Below the pieces are notes generated by a model, which saw only the letters and a list, made by a program, of their open reading frames with translations, was not told the origin of the DNA and made no database searches. From positions 806,001-870,000 of the forward strand of contig JARWIR010000093.1 in NCBI GenBank assembly GCA_029959085.1: a stretch of DNA of 64,000 nt. Direction: 5' to 3'. Positions within the stretch are counted from its first letter, which is position 1, and every line of letters begins with the position of its first letter. The position numbers and the translations under genes are program-made. This DNA comes from Nemophila menziesii. Its lineage: Eukaryota > Streptophyta > Magnoliopsida > Boraginales > Hydrophyllaceae. Positions 20,505 through 31,549 of the stretch are shown here, in pieces.

Positions 20505-21290
20505 TGATTATCTTGGTGTTGAAGAGGGTCAACCCCGCAAACCACTTCAGCATCAATCCCTTCTGAGTTGTCTTCTTCATCCCACTTATCCTCATAATCA
20601 GCACTTTCATTCTTGTCATAAAGGTTTGCCTTTGCCATCTCATCATCTTTCCCAAAAATAGGGTTGATGAGAGTTGCAGGGACTTACGAGTCATTATCAT
20701 CTTCTAAGGGTAACCCTAAATCCTCTCTGACTAGTTGGGTACGGTTTTTATTTCTTTCAAGAGAACCAAAACAGATGTTTTTATTAGAGTTGGCTGTAAT
20801 AGAAGAGTTGATAACCACCATTAGGCTAGTGTTCTTAGTTGGGCTTGGGATTGGCCCACATAGTGTATTGACTGGGCTTAAAGGCCTTATAGAAGTTGGA
20901 AAGATTACTCCATCCAAACACTTAGGGCCCAAATTAACTTTGGGAGAATGAGTAAAGATTGGACCACATTATCTTGGCCCACAACATCTTTTTTTCCCAC
21001 TACCTTATCCTCTTTAATACCAGATTTCGAAAACTGTATTTTATTCTTGTTTTCCATCGGTTTTTTTGTTCTTTTCTTAGCAGAGTATCTAACATTCTCA
21101 GCTTTAAAGACAAATTTATTAGGTTTCTTTTCAATCTCAGAGAATCTAATTCAATTTCCAAGTTTCTTGACAAGCTTCTCAGGATTATCGCATTTTTGTT
21201 CCTCATGTGAAACTATCCCACAAACATAGCAAAATTCAAATAGTTTCTCATACTTAAAAGATATCCAAACTGAATGGACATTAGATATTT
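20501..21290 (-). pseudogene. LINE B ORF1 fragment with CCHC zinc knuckle
   Basis: Remains of the nucleic-acid-binding ORF1 protein. Near 21240-21190 it reads WISFKYEKLFEFCYVCG, then IVSHEEQKC, a CX2CX4HX4C knuckle typical of plant L1 ORF1. A basic stretch follows (AKKRTKKPMENKNK). The C-terminal tail near 20640-20505 reads KWDEEDNSEGIDAEVVCGVD and ends at the TGA that overlaps the ORF2 start. Frameshifts separate the parts. The N-terminal DUF4283-like half is missing. Confidence 0.75.
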
Positions 21291-22560
21291 TCATTTTCAA
21301 TTGCGCCTTTTTCCGATGTTAACACATGACGCCTAGCTTTGCGTCTAAGAAACCTCCTACGTGTACTTCGACTCACAACAGGTAACCAGACATCGCCATT
21401 TGCATCAATTTGTCCCTGTGAAGCATCAATACCATCTATAACAATCTTTTTCTCATCAATTTTCTCCTCCTTTGTCTTCTAAAAGTATTTTCTTTCACCA
21501 ATATTATAGTGTTGACTGTATTTAAATTTAAAGTAACTGTTAAGTCTAGTATTCAACTACATGGTTACATATATATATATAAAAGAAAGGACAAATAACT
21601 TAAAGAACATAACATCATTGGCACCATTTGAATCATAATAGGATGTTTCTCACAAACTTCTAACTACATATGATTGAGAATTTCTGCACTTCTGATCATT
21701 TAGTGCAGAATCTACTGGATAAATCATCCAAAATAACCAACTTCATAATATTCTAATGAGATGTACAGTTTACACTTTCCAACACTAAATTTTCCACGAG
21801 ATAAATTGACGTATTGAAATAAAAAATGTATACATGTTCATGATTTCTCTTACTTACAGCATCTTTGAGTTCTTTTGCAGCATCAGAAGAAAAAAGTAAC
21901 TGCTCCCTTGGCATTAAAAAAGTGAAGTTTGAATCAGACACAAATTTGATTCAATTTTACTAAAATCTAGGGGCAACTAATATATCAAAAATTAATATTA
22001 CTCAAATGATCAAAACCAATCCTAAACCTGTAGGTAACAGACTGTTCAACCACACTCGTAGGAGAGAGTCCATCCAGAGCTTCTTCTCTTCCTGTTCAAA
22101 GAAACAAATAAAATGTCTTTCGTACTTAGATGTAATTACTAAAGCAATAGATTGAAATTAAAGGAGTAACCCTATGTATATATAAGCTTTCGAATCTTAC
22201 ACTAGATTTAGCCATAATGCAAAATTGCACTTATACTGTAAAACCAAGGAGAGGGTCTTTGTTTGTGCAAAATAGAGAATGAGGCTGATTGTACAGTACA
22301 GCGCCGGATTGTGCAGCAGAGCATCTAAAAGAGGGCGGAGGCTTAGTGCGATGCGACGATCTTCAAGTGAAGTGCAGCGTTGGTCTTCTTGTGAAGGAGA
22401 ACTGCTTGATGAAGGCGGAAAATTGTCGGGAGAGAGATTAGATCTGTAGAGGAAGAGAATTGTTTTTTATTCTTGTTAGCCAAGCAAGAGAGAGAACGGT
22501 GAGAGAGGGAATGATGAAGATGAACAGATGATGCTTATACAGTGTATAAGGACTAAAAGC
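21291..22560 (-). other. Unrecognised exon-like blocks (possible partial host gene)
   Basis: Three minus-strand blocks look exon-like but were not recognised. One, about 22097-22030, reads EEALDGLSPTSVVEQSVTYR and ends at a CAG/GTTTAGG donor. Another, about 21910-21850, reads SSDAAKELKDAV and ends at GTAAGT. A third, 21480-21297, reads KIVIDGIDASQGQIDANG, then LPVVSRSTRRRFLRRKARRH, ending in TAA. Serine/proline-rich text (PPSSSSSPSQEDQ) lies near 22420-22370. They may be a decayed gene into which LINE B inserted, or chance. No start codon or full splice chain can be defended. Confidence 0.3.
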
Positions 22561-22666
22561 AATTACACCAGTTACCTTAAGGATAGATGGAAACAATTTT
22601 TATTCAAAAAAAATAAATAGGCTTGTGTGTAACATACGGTTGAATGGACATCTTCTGCATGAGAGA

Positions 22667-22774
22667 GAAAGATTTTGGATGGCAAATTAGTAAATAAGAG
22701 GCCTGGTTGGACCATGGCTAGAAAGATTTTGGATGGAAAATTAGTAAATAAGAGGCCTGGTTGGACCATGGCTA
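22667..22774. repeat. 54-bp tandem duplication
   Basis: Two head-to-tail 54-bp copies (22667-22720, 22721-22774), each starting GAAAGATTTTGGATGG and ending GGACCATGGCTA, differing at one base. A recent slippage or unequal-exchange event next to the EXO84C 3' flank. The short minus-strand ORF across it looks incidental. Confidence 0.9.
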
Positions 22775-23266
22775 ACTACCAATTCATTTGGGCCTTTTAT
22801 TATAACTAGCCATATGGTCTGAGCCTTTTTAATTAATTCACCCTTTATATTTTTAGTTTTATCACTGCACGGTGGAATGTGGACACCACATTGTCTGACG
22901 TTAGAAGAGCATCGTAACATGGTATTAGCTACTCAAATTGGAAAAAGAAATAAACTAGTAAACAATTTAGGCATACTAGTAGTATAATTTCTGATCTCAT
23001 ACCCATATCTAAGTAATGTGTCTGCTTCAGAGCATGTACGTAAACATAATCAGCAGCAAAAAACAAAAGGGGGATTCAGTTTTTAAGGCCCAAACCAAAC
23101 CCCACTTCTCATTTAAAATCCCACCCGCAACTAACCCTTTAACTAGTCTAACTAGTAAGGGTATTGTACCAATATGCCCTCCCACTCTGTCCCCACAGTG
23201 AAACCCAAAAATCCCAAAACAAAGCTCTATTAAGATCCCAAAACCCCCAGCCCCCTCCCATACTAT

Positions 23267-23268
<2 letters not shown>

Positions 23269-23355
<87 letters not shown>
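23269..23355. repeat. (TC)n / (GA)n microsatellite
   Basis: About 43 uninterrupted TC units. It produces long artificial Arg-Glu repeat frames on the minus strand. It lies inside MULE-1, where the other family members have a shorter TCTCTCC-rich stretch at the matching place. Confidence 0.97.
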
Positions 23356-23356
<1 letters not shown>

Positions 23357-23963
23357 GTCCCGGCAACCCCCACCCTGACCCCCCACCACCTCCACCTTCA
23401 TCACCCCCATCACCATTAACACCACCATCCTCTCCACCTGCATCACTGCACCACCAAAACCCCGCCCCCACCCACCTACTCACCACCGCCGACGAAGAAA
23501 CCCACCCCACCCCCACCATCATCACCCCTCCCCACAGCTTCATCACCACCAAAGCCCCCACCCCCACCAAACCACTCACCACTGCAACAACTCTCCTTGC
23601 ACAATAAAACCACCGCTGCAGATCTGGCCTTCATCCACTCCTCGCCGCCCCCACCACCACCACAGGCCACTGCTGCAGATCCACCGCCATCCCCGCAGTA
23701 GAGCAGCTCACCATCACCATCTAGCAGCATCGAGCCATCACCACAGGCCACTGCCGGCGAACTAAAACCTGGCCCAACACCACCAATCCACCTCGATCCA
23801 TGGAAAACCCACCATTGCTGCAGGTTCGAGATCCACCATTGTTGTTGCCGTGGAGATCCACCGCCCCCTGATGCTGCACCTCCTCGCTGCACTGCTGCTC
23901 CACGAAGTCACTCCTCCTTCGTCGCCGATCAAGAGTTGGTTTTTTTTTTTAACGAGAGGTTAT

Positions 23964-24428
23964 ATGGGGCCAGACCCATGTTGTGTGTATAGTTATTGGG
24001 GCCAGCCCCATTTCGTGTTAATAGTGCTATTGGGTCAGCCCCAAATAGGGTATGTTAGTAATGGGCTGGCCAAGTATGGGATTTAGTTGTGGAATTCTTT
24101 TGTTCATTAATGGGCTAGACCCTTTATTTAAAATGTGATTGGATGGAATTTTTGAGTTTTTTAGTTATTGGGCCAGCCCCATGTTGTATTTTGATGGTAA
24201 TGGGTACAACCCATATATCTATAAAATCCACTAAAATGACTTAAACATATTGACTATCTAAAACACATTGCAAAAATAACGTGTTGGGTACCGTTTGAAA
24301 GATATGGGTCCGGCCCCATATCTTTAGACATGATAAAATAAAAAAATTGCAAAAATTTGTTGGGTCTATATCCATTACGTTATAGTGTATCTTGTGAAGT
24401 TAGTCGTTATGGGTCCGTACCCATAACG
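23964..24428. repeat. Array of TGGG-loop-CCCA hairpins in MULE-1
   Basis: Short palindromes sharing a TGGG...CCCA core: 23964-23979, 23997-24010, 24030-24044, 24169-24181, 24200-24214 (ATGGGT/ACCCAT), 24298-24325 (11-bp perfect arms AAAGATATGGG/CCCATATCTTT) and 24405-24428 (10-bp perfect arms CGTTATGGGT/ACCCATAACG). Stems lengthen toward the right end. Loops are mostly CCAG- or CCG-like. Confidence 0.8.
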
Positions 24429-24693
24429 AGGAAGGATAAAATGGAAAAGTTCCAAACCAGCAAAGTTAGACTAGGACTTAAAAAATGATTTTTTCCTAAC
24501 TAGGATTTTAAAAAGAAAGTTACCCAAAAATGGGCCTCGGATTGTATTTTCCTCAAAACAAAAAGCAAATAAGAGAAAAAAATAAAAAGTTTAAAGTACT
24601 AACAATAAACATAAATTTATCTTAAAACATTATCTCCTCCATACTTCCTAGTCTAAAAACCACACATAATTTAACATAATATTCCATACAAAC

Positions 24694-27600
24694 TCAATTC
24701 TCAGAATCAGTAAAAACAGGACTATCCAAATCCCCCATTTCCGCAGAAGCAAAAGAATCCGTATCATCATCATCATCATCATCATCTTCATCTCCTAAAG
24801 AAGAAAGTGAAGAAGGAGAAGCTTCAGAATCAGAAATTATCTGATCATGTAAAATCATATGATCTTCATCAATCTCAGATGTATCTGAACCAGACGCTCC
24901 AAGTAAAAGTTTATTTATCGCCCCTTTAGCCGTTTCCACAAACCATTCATCTTCAGGCAATGCACTACAAATATTTCAAAAATTAACCAAACTCTTACAT
25001 ATAGGGACTAAAAATGCAATTATAAATATTTACCTTAACGGATCAATCCCTCTAGCAGAAAAAGTTCTAATAGCACGAGCAATAATATCCGAAGCTATCT
25101 GATGCACTTGTCTTGACGGATAACCCGCAAATCTCGCAATTTCGACCGTGAAATGCATATCGAGTATCAACTACCAAGTAAAATAGAGTCAAACATTAAA
25201 AATCGTAAAAAAAATAAAAAAATAAAAAATAAACAAACCTGTTGTAAACCCTGTGGTTGAAGAGGAATAGAAAGATCCTCTAAAACACTCCAAAACTCAG
25301 ATTCATTAGATAACCATATTACAACTGTTTCAGTTAATCTAGCCAGTAAAACTTTTTGTAATCTCTCTCTTCCCAATAATACATCTCCAGCTACTGTAGC
25401 TAATTGTTGAAGCTTCCCAAATAATGCCTGTATATATAAATATATATATATTACCATAACATTCTTACTTTTTTTAATTTAATACAATTTTATTTAAGGC
25501 AAAAAAATTTGTACAGTTTCAACTACCGATCATAAAAAAAAATTATATTAACTATGCTAAAATGGGAAAAGAAAAACTAGCGATCCGGCAAAAAAAAACA
25601 TTAACTAGCAATAGAAATTAAATTTAAAAAATTATAAATAATCATACGACTCTACTTGCTTATATGAGTATATGACCTGAAATGGCAGAAAAAAACTAGC
25701 TATCGAAATTCAATTTTAAAAAAGAAAAAAAAATTAAACGACTCTGTTTGCTTATATGAACAGAAAAAACAAGCGATCGGGCAAAAAAAAAAAAAAATTA
25801 CTAGTGATCGAAATTTAAAAAATTATACGATTCTGCTTGCTTGTACGACCTAAAATGGCAGAAACTAGCGATCAAGGAAAAAAAACATTTAATATCGATC
25901 AAAATTTAAAAAGTATATATATATATATACATGTATATATAAATATACGACTATGCTTAAATTACCTAAAATGGCAGAAAAAAACTAGAAATCCGAACAA
26001 AAGAAACATTAACTAGCGATCGAATATTTAAATATTAAAAGAAAATTAAAAATCATACGACTCTGTTTGCTTATATGACTTAATATGGCAGAAAAAACTA
26101 ACGATCAATGAAAAAAAACGTTAACTAGCGATCGGAATTTAAAAAGCGTTATATATATGTATGTACATGTATGTACATATGTATAAAGTACCTGAAATGG
26201 CAAAGAAGGAAGAGGATCAGAGTCCAAAATCAAATCGGAACCTTTACCATCCATATAAATCTGCGCATCTAAACGTGTTCTTCCATCTCTTGAATATATA
26301 AAACTCACTACATATTGTTGACAAAAATGATCTCTTAATTTATCCAATGAATGTTGTAACATCCTTTTCCAATCTTTTATTTCCAAATTACTATTACTAT
26401 TCACCAAGGGTATTATCGTCTCTCCCTCTTCCTTCACCTCATTCAAACAATTCCATATTTTCGAAACCACCATTGGTAATAATTCCTCAGCTATAGTAAA
26501 CGCTGTACCTAATAATCCAAGTTGTTCTGAATCTGTTTCTGCTCTAAAAGGTACTGTTTCAATATTCTCTTCCCCAGAAGTACCTGGTAAAGCTTTTATT
26601 AACACATTTACGTATTTCTCGAAAAGGTCCGAGATTCTAATTAGAATATTCCCTCCGAAATGTGTTATAACTTGTTTAGTAAGTTGATCTGTTATATCTT
26701 TAACACTGTGAATAAATCTCATTCCACTATTAACTAACAAACTATCCGAAGCTTTAAAAGTAGTTAACGGAGATTCAAAACGTGGAGATAACGGAATATT
26801 CTGATTGATACTTTCGAAATCAAGTACGAATTTTCTAGCTCGACGAAAATTTAACTCCAAAACTTCTTCTAAATAAGGTTGTAATAAAACTAAAAGTAGT
26901 TTCGTAAGTTTTAAACCTTGTGAAGATTCTAAAGATAAGCTATGATTTAAACTAGCTTGAACACATACACTAGCTGCTCTTAAAGCTATGGAAGTTTCTG
27001 ATAATGGAGCTTCTTCTTTAACTAATCGAATAAACGATTCGAGTTCTGATTCAGCAAATTGTACTACTTTGTTATAAAATTCTAAATTATCTCCAAACAT
27101 GGATATTGATTCTTTAAGTGTTAATGAGATATTGGAGAAAATAAGGTTTGATAAAGTAGCGGAATATGTTTGAGGGTAACAAGCACATAATGGTAAAAAA
27201 GCTTCGATTCTTTTTTGTAGACGAAAAGAATATGATTTAAGTAGTAATTGATGTGCTAATGAAGCTTTTCCGAGTTTTTTTAAACTTAATAACGCTTTTT
27301 TTAACTCATTTATGTTAATAAATGGTTGTTGAGTGATTTCTATAAGTTGAGTTTCGAGAAGGTTTTTTCTAGTGGATAAAGCTGATTTTATTGATGGATT
27401 TTTCAACTCTTCAGCTTCGATTGCTTCGATTACTTCATCGATTCTATGTTCTGCTAATAAAACATCGATGTTTTCGAGGAAAAGTGTTGTTTGATCTTCG
27501 ATTTTGTCTGAAAATTGATCTTGAAAATCATCGATTAGTGTTGAATCTGATAAATTTGCTTTATCTAATTCTTGACATGTTCCGGTTAAAAGCTCTTGTA

Positions 27601-28916
27601 TAATCATAGCATGAGCTGAGATGTGTTTTCGAAGATCGTTTAATTCATGCTCTACTTCAACTACTTCTTCAGTTAATCTAATAATAATAATAATATAATA
27701 TATAAGATCTAAAATCATATACATAAATCATTAAACAAAAATTTCAAAATAAATAAATCATTCTATAACAGATTTATTCTACTTTCCTTACCTGGACCAC
27801 ATTTTGCTATTCATTCTTACAGAAATTTCTTCTTCACTACTTTATATCGATTTTTCTGAATTTTTAAAGATATTCTAGATCTGATCTAGAGAGATCGAAT
27901 GAGTGTATATAAATCGGTGAGAGTGACCCCACAAAAGTGATCGAGTCACGCGTTACATGAGTACTCTAACGGGAAAAGGGCAAATACGTAATCTTGTAAG
28001 GCTAGAATTAAACTAGGAAATAAATAATTAATTCTAGCGTTTTCGATTATTAAAACGGAAAAATATTCTAAAATTATTATAAAAGATAGAAGAAGAAAAA
28101 TATGATTTAAGTGGTACCTTAAGAAAGCAAGGTATTTTGATTTTCGATCACTACATAAATTTTCAACTGCATCTTTAAGATCTAAAAGCTCAAAACATAT
28201 CTTTCTGATTCCCTGTATTAATAACCAAAAACCTTATTAGATCAAGAACTATTTTAAGTCTAAAATGCATAATATGTATAAGAAGCATAAGAGTTAACTT
28301 GATAATACAACTCATGATAACTAAGTATGCAAATTTGCAAGAATAGAGTATATGTAGGGGACAAATTTGATATCATTTGAAACATAGGGGTGTATTTGGC
28401 TATTTCGCATAACATAAGGACCAATTATGCAATTCATTGCTAGATGAGATCCCAATTACCCTATATTTTGAGTATTATAAAGAATTTACCCCTTTTAGCT
28501 TTTTAGCCCCCAATTTTAGCTCAGTAGAGTAATATTTTCGAATCCACACTTGGCGCGATTTTCCCTATACTAAATTGTTTAATTTAAAGAGCCCGTATAT
28601 GGAAAAATGCAGATTCTCTCATCAACGAAGTAAATATCAAATCAAAGAAAACCCAATATGAATTTGAAAAAAGTAAATTAAAACAACACAAAATACAGTA
28701 AACATGAGCTATAATTATCAGTTTTTAAGCGAGAACCTATGGATTAAATGGAGTTTAAGCTAAAAATGTGCTAATTGCATAAGTTTAGATGGAAATTGAA
28801 TGAAATAAAAGTACCTTTTCGGTGTTGGATTGATAAATGGTATCAATCTTTGACTGTGGAGTGACAGTTTCAATTGACGGGAAATCCTCTTCTTCTTCAG
28901 AGCTTTCCATTCTCAT
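24694..28916 (-). CDS. EXO84C: Exocyst complex subunit EXO84C
   Basis: Complete six-exon gene: 28916-28815, 28212-28118, 27677-26192, 25427-25239, 25170-25034, 24964-24694. The 2280-nt CDS is in frame and gives 759 aa; plant EXO84C proteins are, from memory, of about this size. All introns are GT-AG. It starts [14 protein letters not shown]; the second Met (28910) matches the usual MESSEE start of the family. Diagnostic text: [110 protein letters not shown], and an acidic tail. Established role: the octameric exocyst tethers secretory vesicles at the plasma membrane; the N-terminal helical part is the Vps51/EXO84 region. Intron 3 contains a tandem array repeating its own 5' splice junction. 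The 3' exons were copied to 7330-8058. Confidence 0.95.
25540..26191 (-). repeat. Tandem array in EXO84C intron 3 carrying copies of the 5' splice junction
   Basis: About six degenerate units of roughly 113 bp. Each contains a version of the exon-3 end and donor (minus strand TGCCATTTCAG/GTAC at 26203-26189): at 26091-26077, 25977-25964, 25861-25847, 25687-25673 and a weaker one near 25568-25553. Units also share ATACGACTCTGCTTGCTTATATGA and ACTAGCGATCGAAATTTAAAA, here described in parts. AT microsatellites interrupt the array. Confidence 0.8.
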
Positions 28917-29479
28917 TGTGTGTGAGTGAGTGTGTGAGTGTGTGTTGCAGCAGAGATCAAATGGAGAAGAGAGTGAGGGTTTCTTCTGTAGACTAAAAGG
29001 CACAACAAAGACAAATACCCGATTGATAAGGAGAGTGGCTTATATTGTGTGTGAGAGTGTATAAGCTCTTGTGTTGTAAAATCAATAATTCGAGAGAGAA
29101 AATAAAATTAAAAATGAAAATAGTGTATCATATCCCAAATATTTATAGTGAATATAATAATATCTGTCCAAAAGAAAAAGAATATAATATATCTTTGAAT
29201 TTGTTTGTTCGATTCATAACACTACGGTTAAGAAATACTAATATTGATATTTTTAATGTTGATTCAAATTTTTCGTCCAAAAACAAAATATTAATGTAAT
29301 ATTGAGATTAAATATGTATTTTCAATCATAACAATCGTTGGATGCGCCAGTCGTGAGTCACTCCTCACAGGAGGTAAACAGGTAGCAGGTGGACCGATAG
29401 TGGAACAAAAATTTGGCGGCAACAAGTTTATTCGATGGTTTAAACTGGAACGTTTTTTTTGCGGCATTAATAGGCGTGA
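28917..29479. other. 5' flank of EXO84C and spacer
   Basis: Upstream region of EXO84C (read leftward). A GT/GA-rich stretch (28917-28960) immediately precedes the start codon and is probably 5' UTR. AT-rich sequence follows to 29330. No second gene is visible. Confidence 0.4.
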
Positions 29480-30070
29480 TTTGCAAGGATAGGAATGAGT
29501 ATTATTTAACCATGGGCGTTTCCATATGGTGGGATATTAATTAAAAAAGCGAAATAGATAGTGTCAGATTATCTAAAACTTGGAGAGCACAATCGCGTAA
29601 GGTAATAAAGAGTAAGGATCATGTCGAATTGATCAGATGGTGCAAACCAAACTGTTGTCTTAAGCTTAATACATACGGGAGTTGTATCGAGAATCAAGCA
29701 ACGGAGGAGCGAGAGGGTTATTGGGGGATAGCGAGGGAAATGGATAAAATGTTTCTTTATGAGCTTGAGGTGCTCCTTAACAGTGGTCGCAAAGCTCGCA
29801 ATAGTGTATGAGGGACTGATTGTGGCAGTGGAGACAGATGTGAAATTTTTTGAGGTGGAAGTAGTCTCACAATAGGCTATACGAGTGTTACAGTAGGTTG
29901 AGAGGGGAAGAGAACCAGGTGCGTATTAGATAGACGAGATACGGAAGATTATGGGAGAGAATGCTTCCTTCGTGATCAAAGAGATATATAGAAAGGCTAA
30001 CGCTTGCATCAATTGGCTTGCACGTTTGGGTCTAAGGCAAACTAATGTCTATTCCATCTACATTGACCCA
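29480..30070 (+). mobile_element. LINE RNase H relic
   Basis: Short decayed 3' end of a plant L1 ORF2. In shifting frames it reads LIRWCKPNCCLKLNTYGSC (the RNase H start, normally KLNTDGS), then AVETDVKFFEVE (IETDS motif), then KEIYRKANACINWLARLGL (the KANxxADxLA motif with losses) and a DPP tail near 30068. Several stops; inactive. Confidence 0.7.
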
Positions 30071-30473
30071 CCATAAAATGTAGACTAATGTCTATCCAGC
30101 TCTCTATTACACGTTAATTTTATGGTGGATGTCTCGAAGCTTCAATTAATGGAACTTCTTAAAGCAACTTTGGATCATCGTTGGGACAACATCTCAACTT
30201 CTCTTAACTATAATGATCTAATTTCTCTTAACATCTCTTATGACGCCTCATTTAAACTTCATTTGGAACCTATCGATGTCGCTATGGTTGGTCTGACCAG
30301 CATGTGAACCCTTTTCTTATAAATTTTTTTTTGACATTTAACCCTTTTCTTATGAATGCAAAACCATTTAGTGTTGTTCTAATGTGGAAGGTCAAGTGGT
30401 TATTGTGTTATTGGCTTATCAAGTGTCTGAGAAACACATAACTATGATTATTTATATCTTTATGAATTGTCTT
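30071..30473. other. Spacer with a short unsupported ORF
   Basis: Includes a 61-codon ORF (30122-30307) that resembles nothing I recognise, and a 31-bp-spaced direct repeat AACCCTTTTCTTAT(A/G)AAT at about 30306 and 30337. No promoter, splice or homology support for a gene. Confidence 0.35.
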
Positions 30474-31099
30474 GAGATGTCTAAGGTCTTCACTCTACAT
30501 CAAACAACAGATCCAACAACACACCACCTCAAGACCCAACAACACCAGCTGGATTTACTATTCTTACTAAAGGCCTCAAACAAAAATTAACACTATAGAC
30601 CAAAAATCTAATTACGTTTTTACCCTCTTTTATTTTTTATTTCACTATATATATACTATTATATTTAGAATTATTTCATCACCCTAATTATTGTCTCCTC
30701 TCTCTTCTCTCCTCTCTCTCCTCCTTCCTCTCTCATAACTGCCGTGCAAATATCCAAAAACGTCAATCGCAGCTTTTTTCCATCTGACCACAAGCGGAGC
30801 TCACTAACCTGTGGTTTTCTTGTCTGAGAAGAACGGTGGCTCGCCGACGAAGAACGAAGCAGGGCGGCACCAGATCCAACGCGATGGCTCGCCGATGAAG
30901 AACGAAGTTCCGGTGGTGTTTCTTGCCTGAGAAGAACGGAGATGGTTCTCACAGCAGATCGGAGATTCGGTGGTGTTTTGAGAAGATCGGAGATGGTTCG
31001 CCGCCTTCCATGGAATCAGGTCTCTCCGTTTTAATCTTTTTCTTTCTCATATTATTCTGTATTTCTAGCCGAGGACACTTAGATCTTTTCATATTACAG

Positions 31100-31549
31100 G
31101 CTATGCTGTAGATCTCGGTTCCGCGGCCTAGGCGGTCGACTGGGGCCTAGCGCCTAGGAGGGACTACGCGGGGCCTAGGCGGGATTACGCGGTTTTGAAT
31201 CCTGCTATGTAATTTTATATATTTAGTAATACGCGTGTATAATTATGATAATTTTATCTGTTTAAGTCATAAAATTCATCTAACACCACTATATTGAATA
31301 TGAAAAATACTAAAATTAAAGTTATAATATCAATTCAAGAATTTCCGAGAGTAAAATAAATTTAATGGAGGGCCTAGGCGGCAAGTTTTTACCATTAATC
31401 GGTGCCTAGGCGGGCTAGGTGCCTCTTCCACGGCGACTAAGGCGTTGGGAAAAAATGCCTAGCATTTTTACTAGGCGTAAGCGGTTGAGGGGGGAGTTGA
31501 CGCCTAGACGGCGCCTAGACGCGCCTAGGCGGCGATATCTACAACATAG
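31100..31549. mobile_element. 450-bp MITE with GCCTAGGC subterminal repeats
   Basis: Flanked by the 7-bp direct repeat ATTACAG (31093-31099 and 31550-31556). Terminal inverted repeats are (G)CTATGCTGTAGATCTCG and, reversed from the right, CTATGTTGTAGATATCG. Both subterminal regions carry about ten copies of GCCTAGGCG-like palindromic motifs; the centre is AT-rich. TSD of 7-8 bp suggests the hAT superfamily, but the TIR sequence is not a textbook hAT end. It inserted exactly at an intron 3' splice site, duplicating it. Confidence 0.75.

Larger units (their letters stand above)
16296..21290 (-). mobile_element. LINE B (same family as LINE A)
   Basis: About 5-kb L1 element on the minus strand. 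A T9 run (16296-16304) marks its poly(A) tail. ORF2 ends NDFEQTGIG (16345). It keeps ORF2 and much of ORF1, including a CCHC knuckle. Its 5' end is near 21290, where the ORF1 frame meets unrelated sequence, so it is truncated within ORF1. It is more decayed than A, with many stops and frameshifts. No TSD was found: the bases next to the tail (AAGTATCTAAAGG) were not found again near 21290. Confidence 0.85.
23069..24554. mobile_element. Mutator-like non-autonomous element 1 (MULE-1)
   Basis: 1486-bp insertion flanked by a 9-bp direct repeat AAAACAAAA (23060-23068 and 24555-24563), the size made by Mutator transposases. The ends are inverted-related: left GGGGGATTC...AGGCCCA and the reverse complement of the right GAGGAAAAT...AGGCCCA, with AGGCCCA at the same offset. 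Independent support: the EXO84C duplicate at 7061-8058 aligns on both sides (7061-7210 with 22895-23058; 7220 onward with 24590 onward) and lacks this segment, so it is an empty site. Contents: a (TC)n tract, a CCACCACC-rich block, and a run of TGGG/CCCA hairpins. No transposase. The TSD is A-rich, so the exact borders are moderately certain. Confidence 0.6.

Noticed and set aside
22572..22769. 65-codon minus ORF with an internal repeat (VQPGLLFTN twice)
   Set aside because: The repeat is simply the 54-bp tandem DNA duplication, a multiple of three; the frame has no other support.
23027..23582. Long minus-strand frames with Arg-Glu repeats and Gly-rich flanks (139 and 144 codons)
   Set aside because: They are translations of a (TC)n microsatellite and CCACCACC-rich transposon DNA; no splice, promoter or family support.
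25540..26191. Repeats in the EXO84C intron as a CRISPR-like array
   Set aside because: Units are about 113 bp, degenerate, AT-rich and contain the exon junction; this is intronic tandem duplication in a plant gene.
30122..30307. 61-codon + ORF next to a LINE RNase H relic
   Set aside because: No homology, promoter or splice evidence; length is compatible with chance in AT-rich DNA.
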